Shown one piece after another: positions 1 through 11,225 of a DNA stretch of 64,000 nt (the first letter of the stretch is position 1; each line of letters begins with the position of its first letter). Origin of the DNA: Ceratotherium simum simum (lineage: Eukaryota; Chordata; Mammalia; Perissodactyla; Rhinocerotidae); the NCBI RefSeq assembly GCF_000283155.1, contig NW_004454173.1, positions 4,216,913 through 4,280,912 on the forward strand, given 5' to 3'. The position numbers and the translations under genes are program-made. The notes beneath the pieces are model-generated. The model saw only the letters and a program-made list of their open reading frames with translations, was not told the DNA's origin and did not search any database.

Positions 1-434
1 CCAAGAAAACCTACAGAGAGATAGTCTCATATTGGTATCCAATACTGATTTGAAAGCAGTGGAGTATAGGTTAGAGACATGAAATAGGGTTTAAAAGGAG
101 TCAAAGGAGATACATCAGCATGCAAACAGTAATTGCCTATGGGTCACGGGTCATCTATGGGTAAACTCGTTCTGCTTTTCTCATTTCCTGAATAGATTTT
201 ATTTCCTTCAGTAAGAAAATGGGAGAATGATTTTCTTGTAGCATCTCCTGGTTTTTATGAAACCCAGCAAGAGAGAGGTTAATTCTGGGGTAGTATTTAC
301 TCCTATTTCCTGTCTTAAAAAATATTTTAGCAAGTATAGAAAACTTTGGGAGACTCTAACACAGCATTAATATTGCTACATATTTCTTTTTCCATTTTGC
401 ATTATTGAGAATAAACTGCCCCAATTAAATGACA

Positions 435-751
435 TATAAAGACAGAATATTAGAATATTTATTTAGTGGATGATTTATAAGAAGGATATTGATGAATAAA
501 GGTAAAATTTTTCACTCGTGTTAAACATGAAAACTTTGAATGTGTAAAGTTTACATTGAATTTCATTTTTTTAAAAAGTATCTGCCCCATTAAGATTATA
601 TCATAGTGTGCGAAGCACTGGTGAGATTTATGTCACCGGAAATTCCCAGTTTGCTGATTTCCCTGAGATTTCTCATCCGATGATTGTACTGCAACAAGTG
701 AGCATCGTTGACGGAAACCTTGAAGTGGTCAGCTTCAACCAGGACTTGTAT
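435..751 (-). CDS. LGALS3: LGALS3-like exon 6: C-terminal CRD and 3'UTR
   Basis: The coding part is 596-751. An acceptor (TGTGCCATTTCAG) precedes the first codon, and the frame encodes about 51 residues beginning [20 protein letters not shown] and ending SASHTMI before a TAA at 596-598. This is the final part of the galectin-3 CRD. The 3'UTR also resembles that of galectin-3 and contains an AATAAA signal at 458-463, so transcription would end near 435-440. There is no poly(A) tract and no flanking duplication, which fits a genomic rather than a retroposed copy. Confidence 0.9.
458..463 (-). terminator. Polyadenylation signal AATAAA of the LGALS3-like locus
   Basis: A canonical hexamer on the minus strand about 133 bp downstream of the stop codon, inside sequence that resembles the galectin-3 3'UTR. 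Confidence 0.7.
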
Positions 752-2060
752 CTGAAATGGCACATACACAGAACTGTTAGAAACGCCCATTAATTTCAAA
801 ACCAGTCTGGCCTGAGCTCAGGATGCCCAACATATCATCTTTATGATCATTTGTGGAACTGATTCAAGTCCAGAAAGAGTAACTTTACAGCAAACCCTAG
901 ATTATTCAAAGATTTACACAAAATGATAAAATTGTTAGAAAAATATATAGTTGAAGCCATAAAGGAAAAGATTAATAAAAACAAAAAATTTACATGAAAA
1001 CACATAAGAACAAAGTTTTTGTATGGCCTAAAACACCTAAAAGTAAAAAATAAACACCACAGTAGGAATCCCCTAATAGAGTGGCAAATGTTCTGAAGAC
1101 TGATGATAAGTAGTTTTGGCGAGAGTAGGGAAGACGTCCCCTTCCAGTAGTTAGCAGATGTGTTAATCCTTTGGAAGCAGGACTTGGGCGATATCTTTTC
1201 TAAATTTTAAACATCTATATTCTTAGAATAAAATTGTTCTTCTAGGAAGCAAAGATTTATAAGGATAGTTATTACAGTATTTTAGTAAAATAAATAACAT
1301 TTCCAGGTTTTATTTGTTTGGAATATTTCCGTACTCCAAATTTTCATCCATAGGGTACTGGTTGAATTATCACATGTCTAAACAATGAAATACTGTTGAG
1401 TAACAATGTTCTGATGTGAAAAGGTGTCCACCAGATGGCAGAACATGGTCCCTATGTGTCCCTACCCTTGAGGAGCTAACAGTCCAGCTGTTTTACTGCC
1501 CGCTCCACAGTGGACCATAACCAGCATGGTGGACCTAATAAATATTTGTTGAAGCAGTGCTTAAAAATAAAAAGTGTGTTGTATGTCATAGACAATACTG
1601 GAAAGATATTCACCAAGTTGCAACCTTTGTGAGGATGGGGGAAGGGATAAAGGATGGAGGACTTTTTAGTTAATTTAAAAATCTGTAATTTTTTTCATAA
1701 AACAGGCATGTATTGATTTTAGAATTAAAATTTTTAGTTTTGATTGCCATGCCAACTGTGTTGTTTTAAGGAACTAAGTCTCAGTCCAACCGTACCACAA
1801 AGACTTTCTGCCTTTTTTGGTAAAGATGATATTTTTCTCATTTCCAGAAAAGCTGGAACTCAGAGTGGTGGTAACAGGCACCACAGCCGCTCCTGGCCGT
1901 GTTCCAGCCTGCTAAGCCTGGCCCCCTGGGATGGGGAGGAGATGTACCAGTTAGGCGTCCCAGGACAGCTGAGGAAAATTCCCTTCAAGCGCATTGTGGT
2001 TTAGAGTGATTCCCCAGGAGCAGCATACATTATCAATATAGAATAGCAGCAATAACTTAC

Positions 2061-2226
2061 TTTGAATGGTTTACCACTTTCAAATGGGAAAACCATCTGT
2101 CTTTCTTCCCTTCCCCAGACATTATCCAGCTTTGTATTGCAAACAATGACTCTCCTGTTCTGCTCATTGAAGCGTGGGTTAAAGTGGAAGGCGACATCAT
2201 TCCTTCTCTTGAAATCTAAAGCAAAT
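2061..2226 (-). CDS. LGALS3: LGALS3-like exon 5: core sugar-binding part of the CRD
   Basis: A 166-bp exon between an AACAG acceptor and a perfect GTAAGT donor (2055-2060). It encodes the central CRD strands. The ligand contacts known from galectin-3 are all present: HFNPRF (His, Asn, Arg), VCNTK (Asn), the invariant Trp in NVWGREER, and Glu and Arg in the same motif. The frame is intact. Phase joins exon 4 through a split Arg codon (AG|A). Confidence 0.92.
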
Positions 2227-2825
2227 CTGTTTTAAGCCAAAGACCAGAGTTAGTAAAATGAGTCAAGTTGTGCATTTGCATCAAGTGAAGAACATATACT
2301 TTTCTAAACAGCAAATCATTTTATAAAATGCAGGAAAATTTTCTAACCGGGAAGCAAACTGGAAAGGACACTAGGCCAAGTATTGCATGTCATGCCGTAG
2401 TATCTAAAAGTAAGCAAGACAGTGTGTTGAGCTCTTTTGCCTCGTCTTGGTCACGTCGTTCCACTCAGCTGTAATTCCCTCCTTACTGCCTCTACTCAGC
2501 AACACTCTTCAAGGTTTTCTTATAGAGGTTTAGGGCCACTTTGAGGGGGCTTTATGCTTTACATTGCAGATAGTAATGGTTGCCTCCTTCCTGCCCTGCC
2601 AGGTTGCTTTTAACACCTATTAAAGGCAAACCAGTCACACAAATAAGAGCTATCAAGTACCTGGCTTCCTCGTAGTTAACCAAAAGCCTAATCCTAAAAC
2701 AGCAAGAACAAGATAACGTAGCTAATGTTCTGTATCCTGTTGCTAAGTTGTAAAGTCGTGACAAAAATGTGTTAAACATTCCATGATGTGAAGTAGAATT
2801 AATGAAAGTGCTGGCTTAACTTTTT

Positions 2826-3094
2826 TTTTTAAACAATTTTATTTATTTGTTTATTTTTTGTGAGGAAAATTAGCCCTGAGCTAACATCTGATGCCAATCC
2901 TCCTCTTTTTTTTTGCTGAGGAAGATTGGCCTGGGCTAACATCCATGCCCATCTTCTTCTACTTTATACGGGACGCCATCACAGCATGGCTTGACAAGCG
3001 GTGCAGCGGTGCATGCCTGGGATCCGAACCTGCAAACCCCGGGCCACCACAGCGGAGCGCGCGCACTTAACTGCTGCACCACCGGGCCAGCCCC
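2826..3094 (-). mobile_element. ERE SINE in an LGALS3 intron
   Basis: A full-length tRNA-derived ERE in reverse orientation, ending in GGGCCAGCCCC. It lies between imperfect duplications (TGGCTTAACTTTTT at 2812-2825 and TGGCTTACCTTTTT at 3095-3108). Confidence 0.85.
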
Positions 3095-3108
3095 TGGCTT
3101 ACCTTTTT

Positions 3109-5112
3109 GACCCCATTCCTGCTACTTGGATGTTAAGGGAAACACAAGTCCTGACTGTTGGAGTACTAGCCCTTGCCCTCAGTTTCTCAGTGAAGTCCAT
3201 AGATCTAGCACTAGCACGAGAATCAGCAGGTGCTCTTGTTTTAAAGCAAAGTCTGCACTCTAGACCTATTAGCAATGATTCCCTGGGTATTTTGGTTCAC
3301 CCAGTAACGGGCACATACAACCCGTTATATGATTATATCGGGTGAATCTTCCAATGATTAAATTCACGGGGAAAGGACCAAGATAGTCAAATGGCCATAG
3401 AATTTGTATTTGACTAAATATCCAAAGGCTATATTTTCTCTGCTGTGAAAAGCAAGATATTGTCATCCCTCCCGCCCTCAGCATTCTTTTTCTCATGTAA
3501 TTCCTCACACAGAATTTGCAGGACCAAGCAATAATCTTTTCAGTTTACTAGCACCTTAACCATTTCAACCAAAATTGGTTTTGATCTGCCACAGTGTCAG
3601 TCTACATCGCTAGTGTTACTGGAGCTAGTTTCCAGTGCAATAACCCTATATAAGGCAAAGATATATATACCAGTGTGGTCTGTGCGATGGGGGTTGTGGG
3701 AGGAGGAGAGCAGATATTAACACATCGTGAACACTGTGTGGGCAGGATAAGGTGTGCTGGGTTCTATGTTATGTTGGGAGGAAAGATGGATAAGGACATA
3801 GGCAGAGGATATATATGTTTTGTAATTTGCTGTGAGACAAGCTTCATTGTGCAGGGAAGAACTGGGCTTACAGAAGCTGCATAGGCCATGTGGAAGGAAG
3901 AGTTGGCTTAGGGTAGTGACCATCATGGATAACCAGAGGAGGCTGGCTGGAGGTTGGAGTGAATGGGCTATTTGAGGGTAAAATGATCAGATCAGAAGCT
4001 GAGTCTATCTCCTGGTAACAGAGGAGGTGGCTCCCTTTGATTCACCAGGAACAGACACTCATAGAGTCTGTGTGTGGATTACTGAAGAAACCTGTGTACA
4101 TACCTTGAATTTGTACCTTTTGTGTACTGTCTACAAGACCCAGAAAGACAGATGAATTAATGGCTGCAGGAGCATTAATGGTACCACTAACCTCGGGGAT
4201 GGGCATACTGGACAGCGTCAGGATACCCTCAGCCTTCTTGTTCTACACGTAAGTAGAACCAGTGGTGATAACCAGGGCCAGGCGTCCCAGGGCAGCCATG
4301 AATCAGCATGGATTTTCCTAAGTTAGCTTGAAGTCTTACCCCATCCTAGCTCACCTCAATCAAACCAGTTCCAACGGCAAACGTTGATTTATTTTGAGGA
4401 AGTCTTTTAACCTGTAGAATCTGTTCAAATCTTTTAAGTAAATAGTGTCTACTCAGAAGGCTGGGGTTCCCCATCCTGCCCTTGTCATCTGTAGACCAGG
4501 CCGACACCACAGGAATCTGTGACTTTGCTGTTGCACCCACTATGAAGACGGAAATGACAGCCGAGCTCGCAAGGTCTGCGACTGCACTGCGACCTGCACA
4601 ACTGCAGCGAGATTTCTACGACTATGAGCACGGAGTGGTATAACAGCCAAGCTCTCAGATCAACTCAGAACCATGTCCAGTGGGATCTTTTTGATTTTGA
4701 GCCTGAGTTTTGATGGGTGTGTAGACATAAAGTGCATGCTTGGGTTTTTAGACAATATGTGGCTCAGAGATGGAGGGATGGCCACACATTGCATTACAAA
4801 AGCTCTACTTTTCCTTGAATTCTAAGGCTTTCACTGCCAGGAAGAACCAACAGAATGGGTTTTTCTACTCTTCCTCCTTGTCCTCAAAAATTACAACTCC
4901 ATTTTATCCTGGTTCGGGAAAACAAAATTTAGTGAGGGAAATGTTGTCCCCTTATTGGGAACATGTATTGATTTATGGAATAATACCATACTATGGTATA
5001 GCCAAGATTCTAAATATGCAGTTTTAAAAATTCTATTAAAATTCAACATAGATCATCCTTTATTGAAAAACCAATCAACAAATATGTCAGACTTGCTAAT
5101 CTTGCTGTTTAC
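3109..5112. other. Intron 4 of the LGALS3-like locus
   Basis: Mostly unique sequence. An unexplained GC-richer block lies at 4180-4660 and includes a 64-codon minus-strand open frame at 4346-4540. I found no recognisable family in it. Confidence 0.4.
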
Positions 5113-5201
5113 CTGTTTGCGTTGGGCTTTACTGTGCCCAGAATTGTTATCAGCATGCGAGGCATGACTCCTACAGGCAAAGGCAGGTCATAAGGCACAG
5201 C
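5113..5201 (-). CDS. LGALS3: LGALS3-like exon 4: start of the CRD
   Basis: An 89-bp exon with a TTCCCAG acceptor and a GTAAAC donor (read from 5112 down). It encodes [16 protein letters not shown] and then [13 protein letters not shown], the first strands of the galectin-3 CRD. The frame is open and the phase matches exons 3 and 5. Confidence 0.9.
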
Positions 5202-5759
5202 CTGGGAATAAAAAATATACATGTATCAATAAAGAATCATGTTTCCTTGGGGAAAGAAAGAAAAGGATGTTGCTAAAGTTCAATCACTATTAATATGGGT
5301 GACTAATACATAACCCTAATGCAAGCCATCTTTCCAGACTCTCAGTCCCCCTTGCCCAGGGCCTGAAGAGATAAGGCTGCCCACGTGCACAACTTATAAT
5401 TGGTGCCAAAGGCAGAACATAGTCCCTTTTGGAGCACTGTATCTCTCCTTACTAGGGCCATCCCAATCTATAACTCATTCACTTAGACTGTTTTTTAGAA
5501 AGGCTTAAGCCAGACCTCACAGTCAGCATTAACATTTTTGTGCCACTCTTAAGACTCCTTGTCACATAACATACTTCATGGTGGTGGTTCTGCTCCCAGA
5601 CGGCAGGCATTGTGTCATGTTCTAGGGCTTCTGAGTTCTCATACTGTCTACTCACGTGACACCAGCAGAGTGCTTTGAATGTGGCAGATATTTGATATTC
5701 GCGGAACGGACACTTTCCAGTTAGTACCTTCCCTAGTTCATTCTGCAAATATTTATTGA

Positions 5760-6400
5760 CCCTCTGTGTTCCAGGTGCTGTGAATACTCCCAGAGCTCTC
5801 TTTGGCCTCTTCTCTTTTCCCTTTATAATTTCCCCCTGGGTTCAACTATCACCCAAGTCTTTTCTCTCTAGCCCTGATCTGTGCTAGTCCTGTACTTCCT
5901 CCTGCCTGGATTTGCTCCCGGTGCCGCAAATCCAACAGGCGGGAACTGGAATTGTCTCCCCCGTCTCGCCCCCTTCAGGTCTCCTTCCTGAGTTCCCAGT
6001 TTGGACTGACCCTTGGCTGGTGCTCTAGTTGTCCAGCATTGAAAAGCCAGAGTCGTCTCTGACTCCTACGACTTCCCCACCAGATCCTGGGGTTCTTCCT
6101 CTGCAAGCTCTCCCACATCTGCATCTTCCTTTCCACAGCCTCCGTGTCCCCCTCTGTCTGCACCTGACTAACCTGTGCTCTAGGCCCTGCTCAGCGCCAC
6201 CCACACCCCCAACGCTTTCTCTGCGCTGATGCTACCTGTGCCGTCTTCTCCATAGTCCTGAAAGGGTCTGACCCACACTGTGATGGAACTCTTTCCTCGT
6301 GTCTGCATCTACCTCCCAACTAGGCTAGACATCTGAAAGGGAAGGATCTGTCTGAGACATGTCTGGAGCCTCCCAGAGTTAGGTTTTACACTTAGAATTC
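5760..6400 (+). repeat. L2-like ancient LINE remnant
   Basis: Pyrimidine-rich sequence with phrases common in 3' L2 copies (for example CTCTGACTCCTACGACTTCC). It is strongly diverged, so the family call is tentative. Confidence 0.35.
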
Positions 6401-6499
6401 ATTTACTAAAGTGTGTTTTAATATAAATGAAAATTCAATCCTTAGATCGCAAAATAATCTTTAGAAAGTTTTTTAAAACTAGATCGCCTTGGTTCCCCC

Positions 6500-6675
6500 A
6501 CATGTTCCCTCCATGACCCTGCGCAAGTTATAGAACTCTGGATTGCTCCATCCCCACCATGGAAGATGGGGATAATAACACCATCTTAGGGGGTGGTTAT
6601 AGGATACCTGAGATCATCCGTGTAGAAGCACATTGCTGGCACGTGTTGTGTACTCAGTATTTATTAATAATAATG
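6500..6675 (+). repeat. MIR SINE remnant
   Basis: The MIR core is recognisable: CTGCGCAAGTTATAG, GGAAGATGGGGATAATAACA and the 3' TATTTATTAATAATAA. Confidence 0.55.
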
Positions 6676-7032
6676 GCCAAAACTTCCCCCATTACTATGA
6701 TTTTAACTTGATTTATACTAAAGCTGCTTTACAGATGCCTTCAAAAGACGAATTCACTTCTCTTTATATTAACAGTACACGTACTAAACTCAATACAAAC
6801 AACAGTTTTCTATTGGACCAACATACATCATGGCTGGTCCTTGAAAAAGTGGCTTTAAGGCATGAGTTTAAAGCTTCCGTCTCCCTGAAGCCCTCTGCAG
6901 GTCAGTGCCAGAGCCAGCCCCCAGCCAGAGCACTGCAAAGTGCTGGCACCACCAGTCCAGGCAATTGCTGCATTCTTCGTTAGCTTTGTCCTGATCACAA
7001 TCAAGTGTATGGAATGACTAACTCCATCCTAC

Positions 7033-7161
7033 CACTGGTCCGGCAGGAACGCCATAGGGGCCGGCAGCAGGGTAGGCTCCAGGAGCATGTGGTGGTCCAG
7101 GAGGCGGGTAGGCCCCAGGCGCACCTGCTTGCCCAGGGTAGGCTCCCAATGCGTGTGGTCC
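7033..7161 (-). CDS. LGALS3: LGALS3-like exon 3, 3' remnant (Pro/Gly/Tyr-rich tail)
   Basis: About 43 residues rich in Gly, Ala, Tyr and Pro, with repeats such as [14 protein letters not shown] and [11 protein letters not shown]. They end at a GTG|GTAGGA donor in phase 0, like normal exon 3. Human exon 3 encodes roughly 100 residues, so more than half is missing. Upstream, around 7155-7165, the sequence changes to the 3' end of an MLT1-type LTR. The frame stays open across the junction to an ATG at 7234-7236. The donor is weaker than GTAAGT. Confidence 0.8.
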
Positions 7162-7306
7162 AGACATCATGGAGCAGAGGCAAGCCATCCCCTCTGTGCC
7201 CTGTCCACATTCTTGACCCACAGAATCTGTGAGCATAATAAGTGTTGTAGTTCTGAGCCACTAAATTTTATCGTGGTGGTTATGCAGCCATAGATAATTA
7301 ATACAA
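7162..7306 (+). mobile_element. MLT1-type (ERVL-MaLR) LTR, 3' fragment
   Basis: The stretch has the usual MaLR 3' end: a GACCCACAGAATCTGTGAGC block, then AGCCACTAAATTTTA, then TAGATAATTAATACA. Only about 145 bp remain, and the 5' part of the LTR is replaced by the galectin-3 exon 3 remnant. This suggests a deletion breakpoint shared by the LTR and the exon. Confidence 0.65.
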
Positions 7307-7309
7307 CCA

Positions 7310-8120
7310 TGTTTACTTAGGGGAGTAGAATATCAAGGATACCTTTGACAGCCTTGGTAGATACAGACACCGTGTAATTTTAGATGAGATAATTTCTTCA
7401 TCAACATTCACACATTTCAAATACACTGCTGTTATGGTGTAGTATTTATTGACGCAATCACACACACACTCGTGCATACACACACACAGCCCTCCCTTTG
7501 CAGGGTAGTGTAGGACCATAAAATGACTATGAAAGCTGAAACTGAAAAAAGCAATCTTATTAATCAATGGGAAAAATACAATTGATCCACAACATTCAAA
7601 AATTTTTGTCAAAATGTTAAAAGCTCTCTTACTCTCAATTTAAGATGTATAGAGAAATTTAAAAATAGTAAAACTAATATTTATTTAGTATACTGTAAAT
7701 AAAAACACTAAGTGTCTAATTTCTTTTTGTTATGAAGAGTAGACTTGAACAGCACTTGCCTTCTTTGCATCAGATCTTTTGTCTGACTTGCTGGGTTCTC
7801 ATATTCCTTCTACGTTTAGATCACCTTCCCGCATTCTCCTCTTTGCACTTTCAATATGGTGAAATGTCTGAGTTCCTGTAGTGTGAAAGCTTTCACGGAT
7901 GGCCCTTCCCTAGGACGTCCTCAGCCTGTCCTCCTTCATGTTGATAAGCCCCTGCACTCGGTTCCTCTGGCCGCACATCTACAGTCTCTCACACGGTGGA
8001 GGTGTCCTCATGTCCACGCTCAGCTGTCTCCTAGTCACACCAAGGTCACTTCCAGCATCATCATTTTTCATATCTTTGCTGCACTTTCATCCTTCTTGGG
8101 TGATTCTGTCTCTCTCTCTT
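7310..8120. other. Unique AT-rich sequence
   Basis: No exon, promoter or repeat that I can name, apart from a short CA-rich patch near 7460-7490. Open frames here look like chance. Confidence 0.4.
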
Positions 8121-8123
8121 TTT

Positions 8124-8363
8124 CTTTGCTGAGGAAAATTTGCCTTGAGCTAACATCTGTTGCCAATCTTCCTCCTTTTTTTGCTTGAAGAAGATTAGCC
8201 CTGAGCTAACATCTGTAGCAATCTTCCTTTATTTTGTATGTGGGTCGCCGGCACAGCATGGCTGACGAGTGGTGTAGGTCCATGCCCGGGATCTGAACCT
8301 GTGAACCCAGGCCACCAAAATGGAGGGCACCGAACTTAACCACCATGCTATAGGGCTGGCCCC
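8124..8363 (-). mobile_element. ERE SINE (older copy)
   Basis: Reverse-oriented ERE with the paired GAGCTAACATCTGT motifs and a GGGCTGGCCCC end. The internal promoter region is diverged. Flanking CTCTCTTTTT / CTCCCTCTTTTT may be the target duplication. Confidence 0.8.
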
Positions 8364-8681
8364 TCCCTCTTTTTGATATCCATTTTTAGGGGGAGAGAAG
8401 GAGGCAACACAACTAAACACTTTGCTGTTTGTGTGTGTGATCTGGACAACAGATACACACCAAGAAATCACCAACAGGCTCTGAAAGAAAAATGATGCAC
8501 ATTTGCTGTTCATGTAGTAATTGCAGACTGAACAGGCTGTGGTGAACTTGGTCCTGCACACAATCACAGTTAATAAAACTTCAGTAGCTGAAATTTGAAC
8601 CACATTTTTGGGGTACTGGTGTTATGTAACTAAACCACGGTTATTAAAACTTGTGCATACTGGAGCCATGCAAAGTGAGGA

Positions 8682-8714
8682 TTCTCTCTCTCTCTCTCGC
8701 TCTCTCTCTCTCTA
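8682..8714. repeat. (TC)n microsatellite
   Basis: About 33 bases of near-perfect TC dinucleotide repeat with one G interruption. Confidence 0.9.
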
Positions 8715-9364
8715 TTTATATAACAACATCTGGTGGAAGGTGTTTTTGAGCTAACACTATAGTGAAGAATTGCCAGGCCAATATCTCAGATAGAACAGAA
8801 ATCCAGAGAGTTGCACCTGACATTTTGCAACTGCCTTTGCCTTATGGCCATTCACAAATCTAGAGGAAGATGATGAGAGGCCAACCTCCACTTTTTGCAG
8901 ATGGATGAGCCTCGGGGGACAAATGTTTGAGTCCAGAGTCCACTGAGGCTGGCATTTTGGTAATCCCCTTCCCAGGAATTTGGACTTGGACCCTGAACAG
9001 CCACATTTTAGGAATGAAGGTGAACCAGAAATAATTAAGCCCTCATAAGGACCACAACCGAACTTTGAGCTACCTTGTTAGTCCACAAAAATCTCAATCC
9101 CTAAAATTGGATTAAGGACATTAGATTGATGGTGCTCCCTCAAGCACTGGAAGAAGATATTTTAGGCCTCAAATTATTTTCTCAAATAAGTTTTCAAATA
9201 AAATATATAGCTCAAAAATCAAAGGTAACTAGCCTAATGAGGAGATTTGACAACATAAAGAAGAGACCAGAAGGAACAGCCAATAATAAAAGCAGACAAG
9301 CAATGGCTCCAGATAATGGAATTACTAGGCATAAGCTGAGGAGGTCAGCTTCCGATTAAAAACT

Positions 9365-9732
9365 TGTGTGATATGGACTGAATGTTTGTGCGCCCCCAAA
9401 TTTATATGTTGAAACCCTAATCCCCAATGTGATGGTATTTGGAGATGGGGCCATTGGGAGGAAATTAGGTTTAAATGAGGTCATGAGGATGAAGCTCCCA
9501 TGATGGAATTAGTGCCCTTATAAGAAGAGGAAGAGACAGAGCCCACTCTCTCTCTGCCCTGTGAGGACACAGTGAGAAGATATGAACCAGGAAGCAGGCC
9601 CTCACCAGACACTGAATCTGCCGGAATCTTGTTCTCAGACTTCCAGCCTCCAGAACTGTGAGAAATAGATGTGTGTTGTTTAAATCAACCAGTCTATGGT
9701 ATTTGATTATAGCAGCCCAAATGGACTAAGAC
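9365..9732 (+). mobile_element. MaLR LTR (MST/MLT1 type)
   Basis: Starts TGTGATATGGACTGAATG and ends GGACTAAGACA. It contains the family hallmarks ATATGTTGAAACCCTAATCC, GGAGATGGGGCC and CTTATAAGAAGAGGAAGAGA. Probably a solo LTR. Confidence 0.85.
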
Positions 9733-10600
9733 ACTCTGAGTGATGTTTCAGGTCTGACCATAGGACTCAGTCAAGGACTCAGGCCTCTCTGGCCAGGCAT
9801 GCTCTTCCCATATTTGCATTCTTGACACCTCCATTCCTAGGTCTCTTTCTCTGAGGCCTCAAAAGGAGGTCTCCTCAGGCACCTCTGCCAAGGCTTCCTA
9901 ATGGGAAGAGGAGGAGGAAAGCTTGGAGATGCTTGTCCCCACTGTGATTGGTACTCAGTACTTTTCTACTCCTTATCCATTCCCCCTAAGCCTCTCCCAG
10001 ACCACAGGGTCCATAAAAACACCAGGGCTTTTTGTTTGGGGCTCCCTGAACAGTGAGATGCCCCCCACCTCGCACTGATCCATGTGACTTTCAACCAGTG
10101 CACCATCCTATGGGGGAAATGAAATAGGAGGAGTTGATACTTTCTCCAGTTTGGTCTCTTACTTATACCATCACAGTAAGTGATGGAAGGCTTAACTCTT
10201 TCACTTTTGGCAGTTATTTTAATTGGTTACTCTGACACCTAGCAGTTCAACTCTCTCTCTTTCTCAGCCCAGTTGATCTCCTGACACTAGCTTTATGTAA
10301 TCATACTTACTAGATTCAGGGAGACAAGAGACAAGTTGAGATATTTTGGCAGAGAGGTGGAACATATCTTTAAAAAGGGCGAAGCACATTTGGAAAAGAT
10401 CAAAAGAAAAATTCTAAAACTGAAAAGTAAATAATATTAAGGACTCAATGGATGTGTTTGAAAATACACATCTTAGGAACAGCTAAAGAAAAAAAATTAG
10501 TAAGCAGAATAAATGCCAGGAAAGAAATCTCAAAGAGGCAAAATTTTGAAGAAAAGAGAGAGAGAGAGACCATGAGAATACAATAAAAATAATTTTAAAA
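9733..10600. other. Unassigned sequence before the L1
   Basis: Unique or very old repeat sequence. TA-rich L1-like character begins gradually after about 10,340. No gene is seen. Confidence 0.35.
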
Positions 10601-10825
10601 GGCAGTTAGCTAGTATCACAGAAGTTAAAGAGAGACATGGGCAGAAGCAATACAGAATTGAAAATGACTAAGAAATTTAAAACTGATGAATGACTACTCC
10701 ATAGAGTCAATAAACTCAGTGGATTGCAAGCATGACAAAAAAGAATTCCACATCTACACTGATGATACTAAAATCACAAAAAAAGAAAGGAATAAAAGGA
10801 CAAAAAGAAAACTTGAAAGCAGTCA

Positions 10826-11040
10826 GGAGGGGGTAAAAAGAGGAAGGAGAGATGGAAGGAGAAGAGGAAAGGAAGGGAGGAAGGAGAGAAGGAAGCAGGG
10901 AAGGGGAGAAGGAAGAAAGGAAGGAAAGGAAAGAATGAAAGAGGGAAGAAAGGAGAGAAGGAAAAGAAGGGAGAAAGGAAAGAAGGAAGGAAGGAAGGTA
11001 GGAAAGAAGGAAGGGAGGGAGGAAAGAAAGAAAGAAAGCA
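10826..11040 (+). repeat. Purine-only (GGAA/GAAA)n tract
   Basis: More than 200 bases in which nearly every residue is G or A, built from GGAAGGAA, GGAAAG and AAAGAAAG units. The long open frames on both strands here (Lys/Glu/Arg-rich or Phe/Leu/Ser/Pro-rich) are by-products of the repeat. Confidence 0.9.
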
Positions 11041-11225
11041 TCAAAAAGAAAAAAATTAAACTGATATCTAATTTCTCAACAAGAAATATGGAAGCTGAAT
11101 GACAATGGAAAGATAGCTTTACTGTGCTGAAAGGACATAATGACAAAACTAAGAATTGTATTCAAAGCAGAAATATCTTCTGGAAAAAGACAAAATAAAA
11201 CACTTATAGAAAAACAAAAACTGAG

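Larger units (their letters stand above)
435..7161 (-). pseudogene. LGALS3: Galectin-3 (LGALS3) 3' gene portion, 5'-truncated, introns retained
   Basis: Four segments on the minus strand match galectin-3 exons in the correct order: partial exon 3 (7033 to about 7161), exon 4 (5113-5201), exon 5 (2061-2226) and exon 6 (435-751). Galectin-3 is a beta-galactoside-binding lectin with a Pro/Gly/Tyr-rich N-terminal tail and one carbohydrate-recognition domain (CRD); it acts in cytosol, nucleus and outside the cell. Introns of 1831, 2886 and 1309 bp are kept, so this is not a retrocopy. Exons 4 and 5 are 89 and 166 bp, the sizes I recall for human LGALS3. The CRD frame has no stop or frameshift. Most of exon 3, and exons 1 and 2, are missing: exon 3 abuts an LTR fragment near 7160. 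I call it a pseudogene because the normal start is gone, but it could still be expressed from another first exon (see findings). Identity is near certain; functional status is open. Confidence 0.9.

Noticed and set aside
10686..11146. Overlapping open frames of 138 and 107 codons on opposite strands
   Set aside because: Both are translations of the purine microsatellite and its flanks (Lys/Arg/Glu-rich versus Phe/Leu/Pro/Ser-rich).
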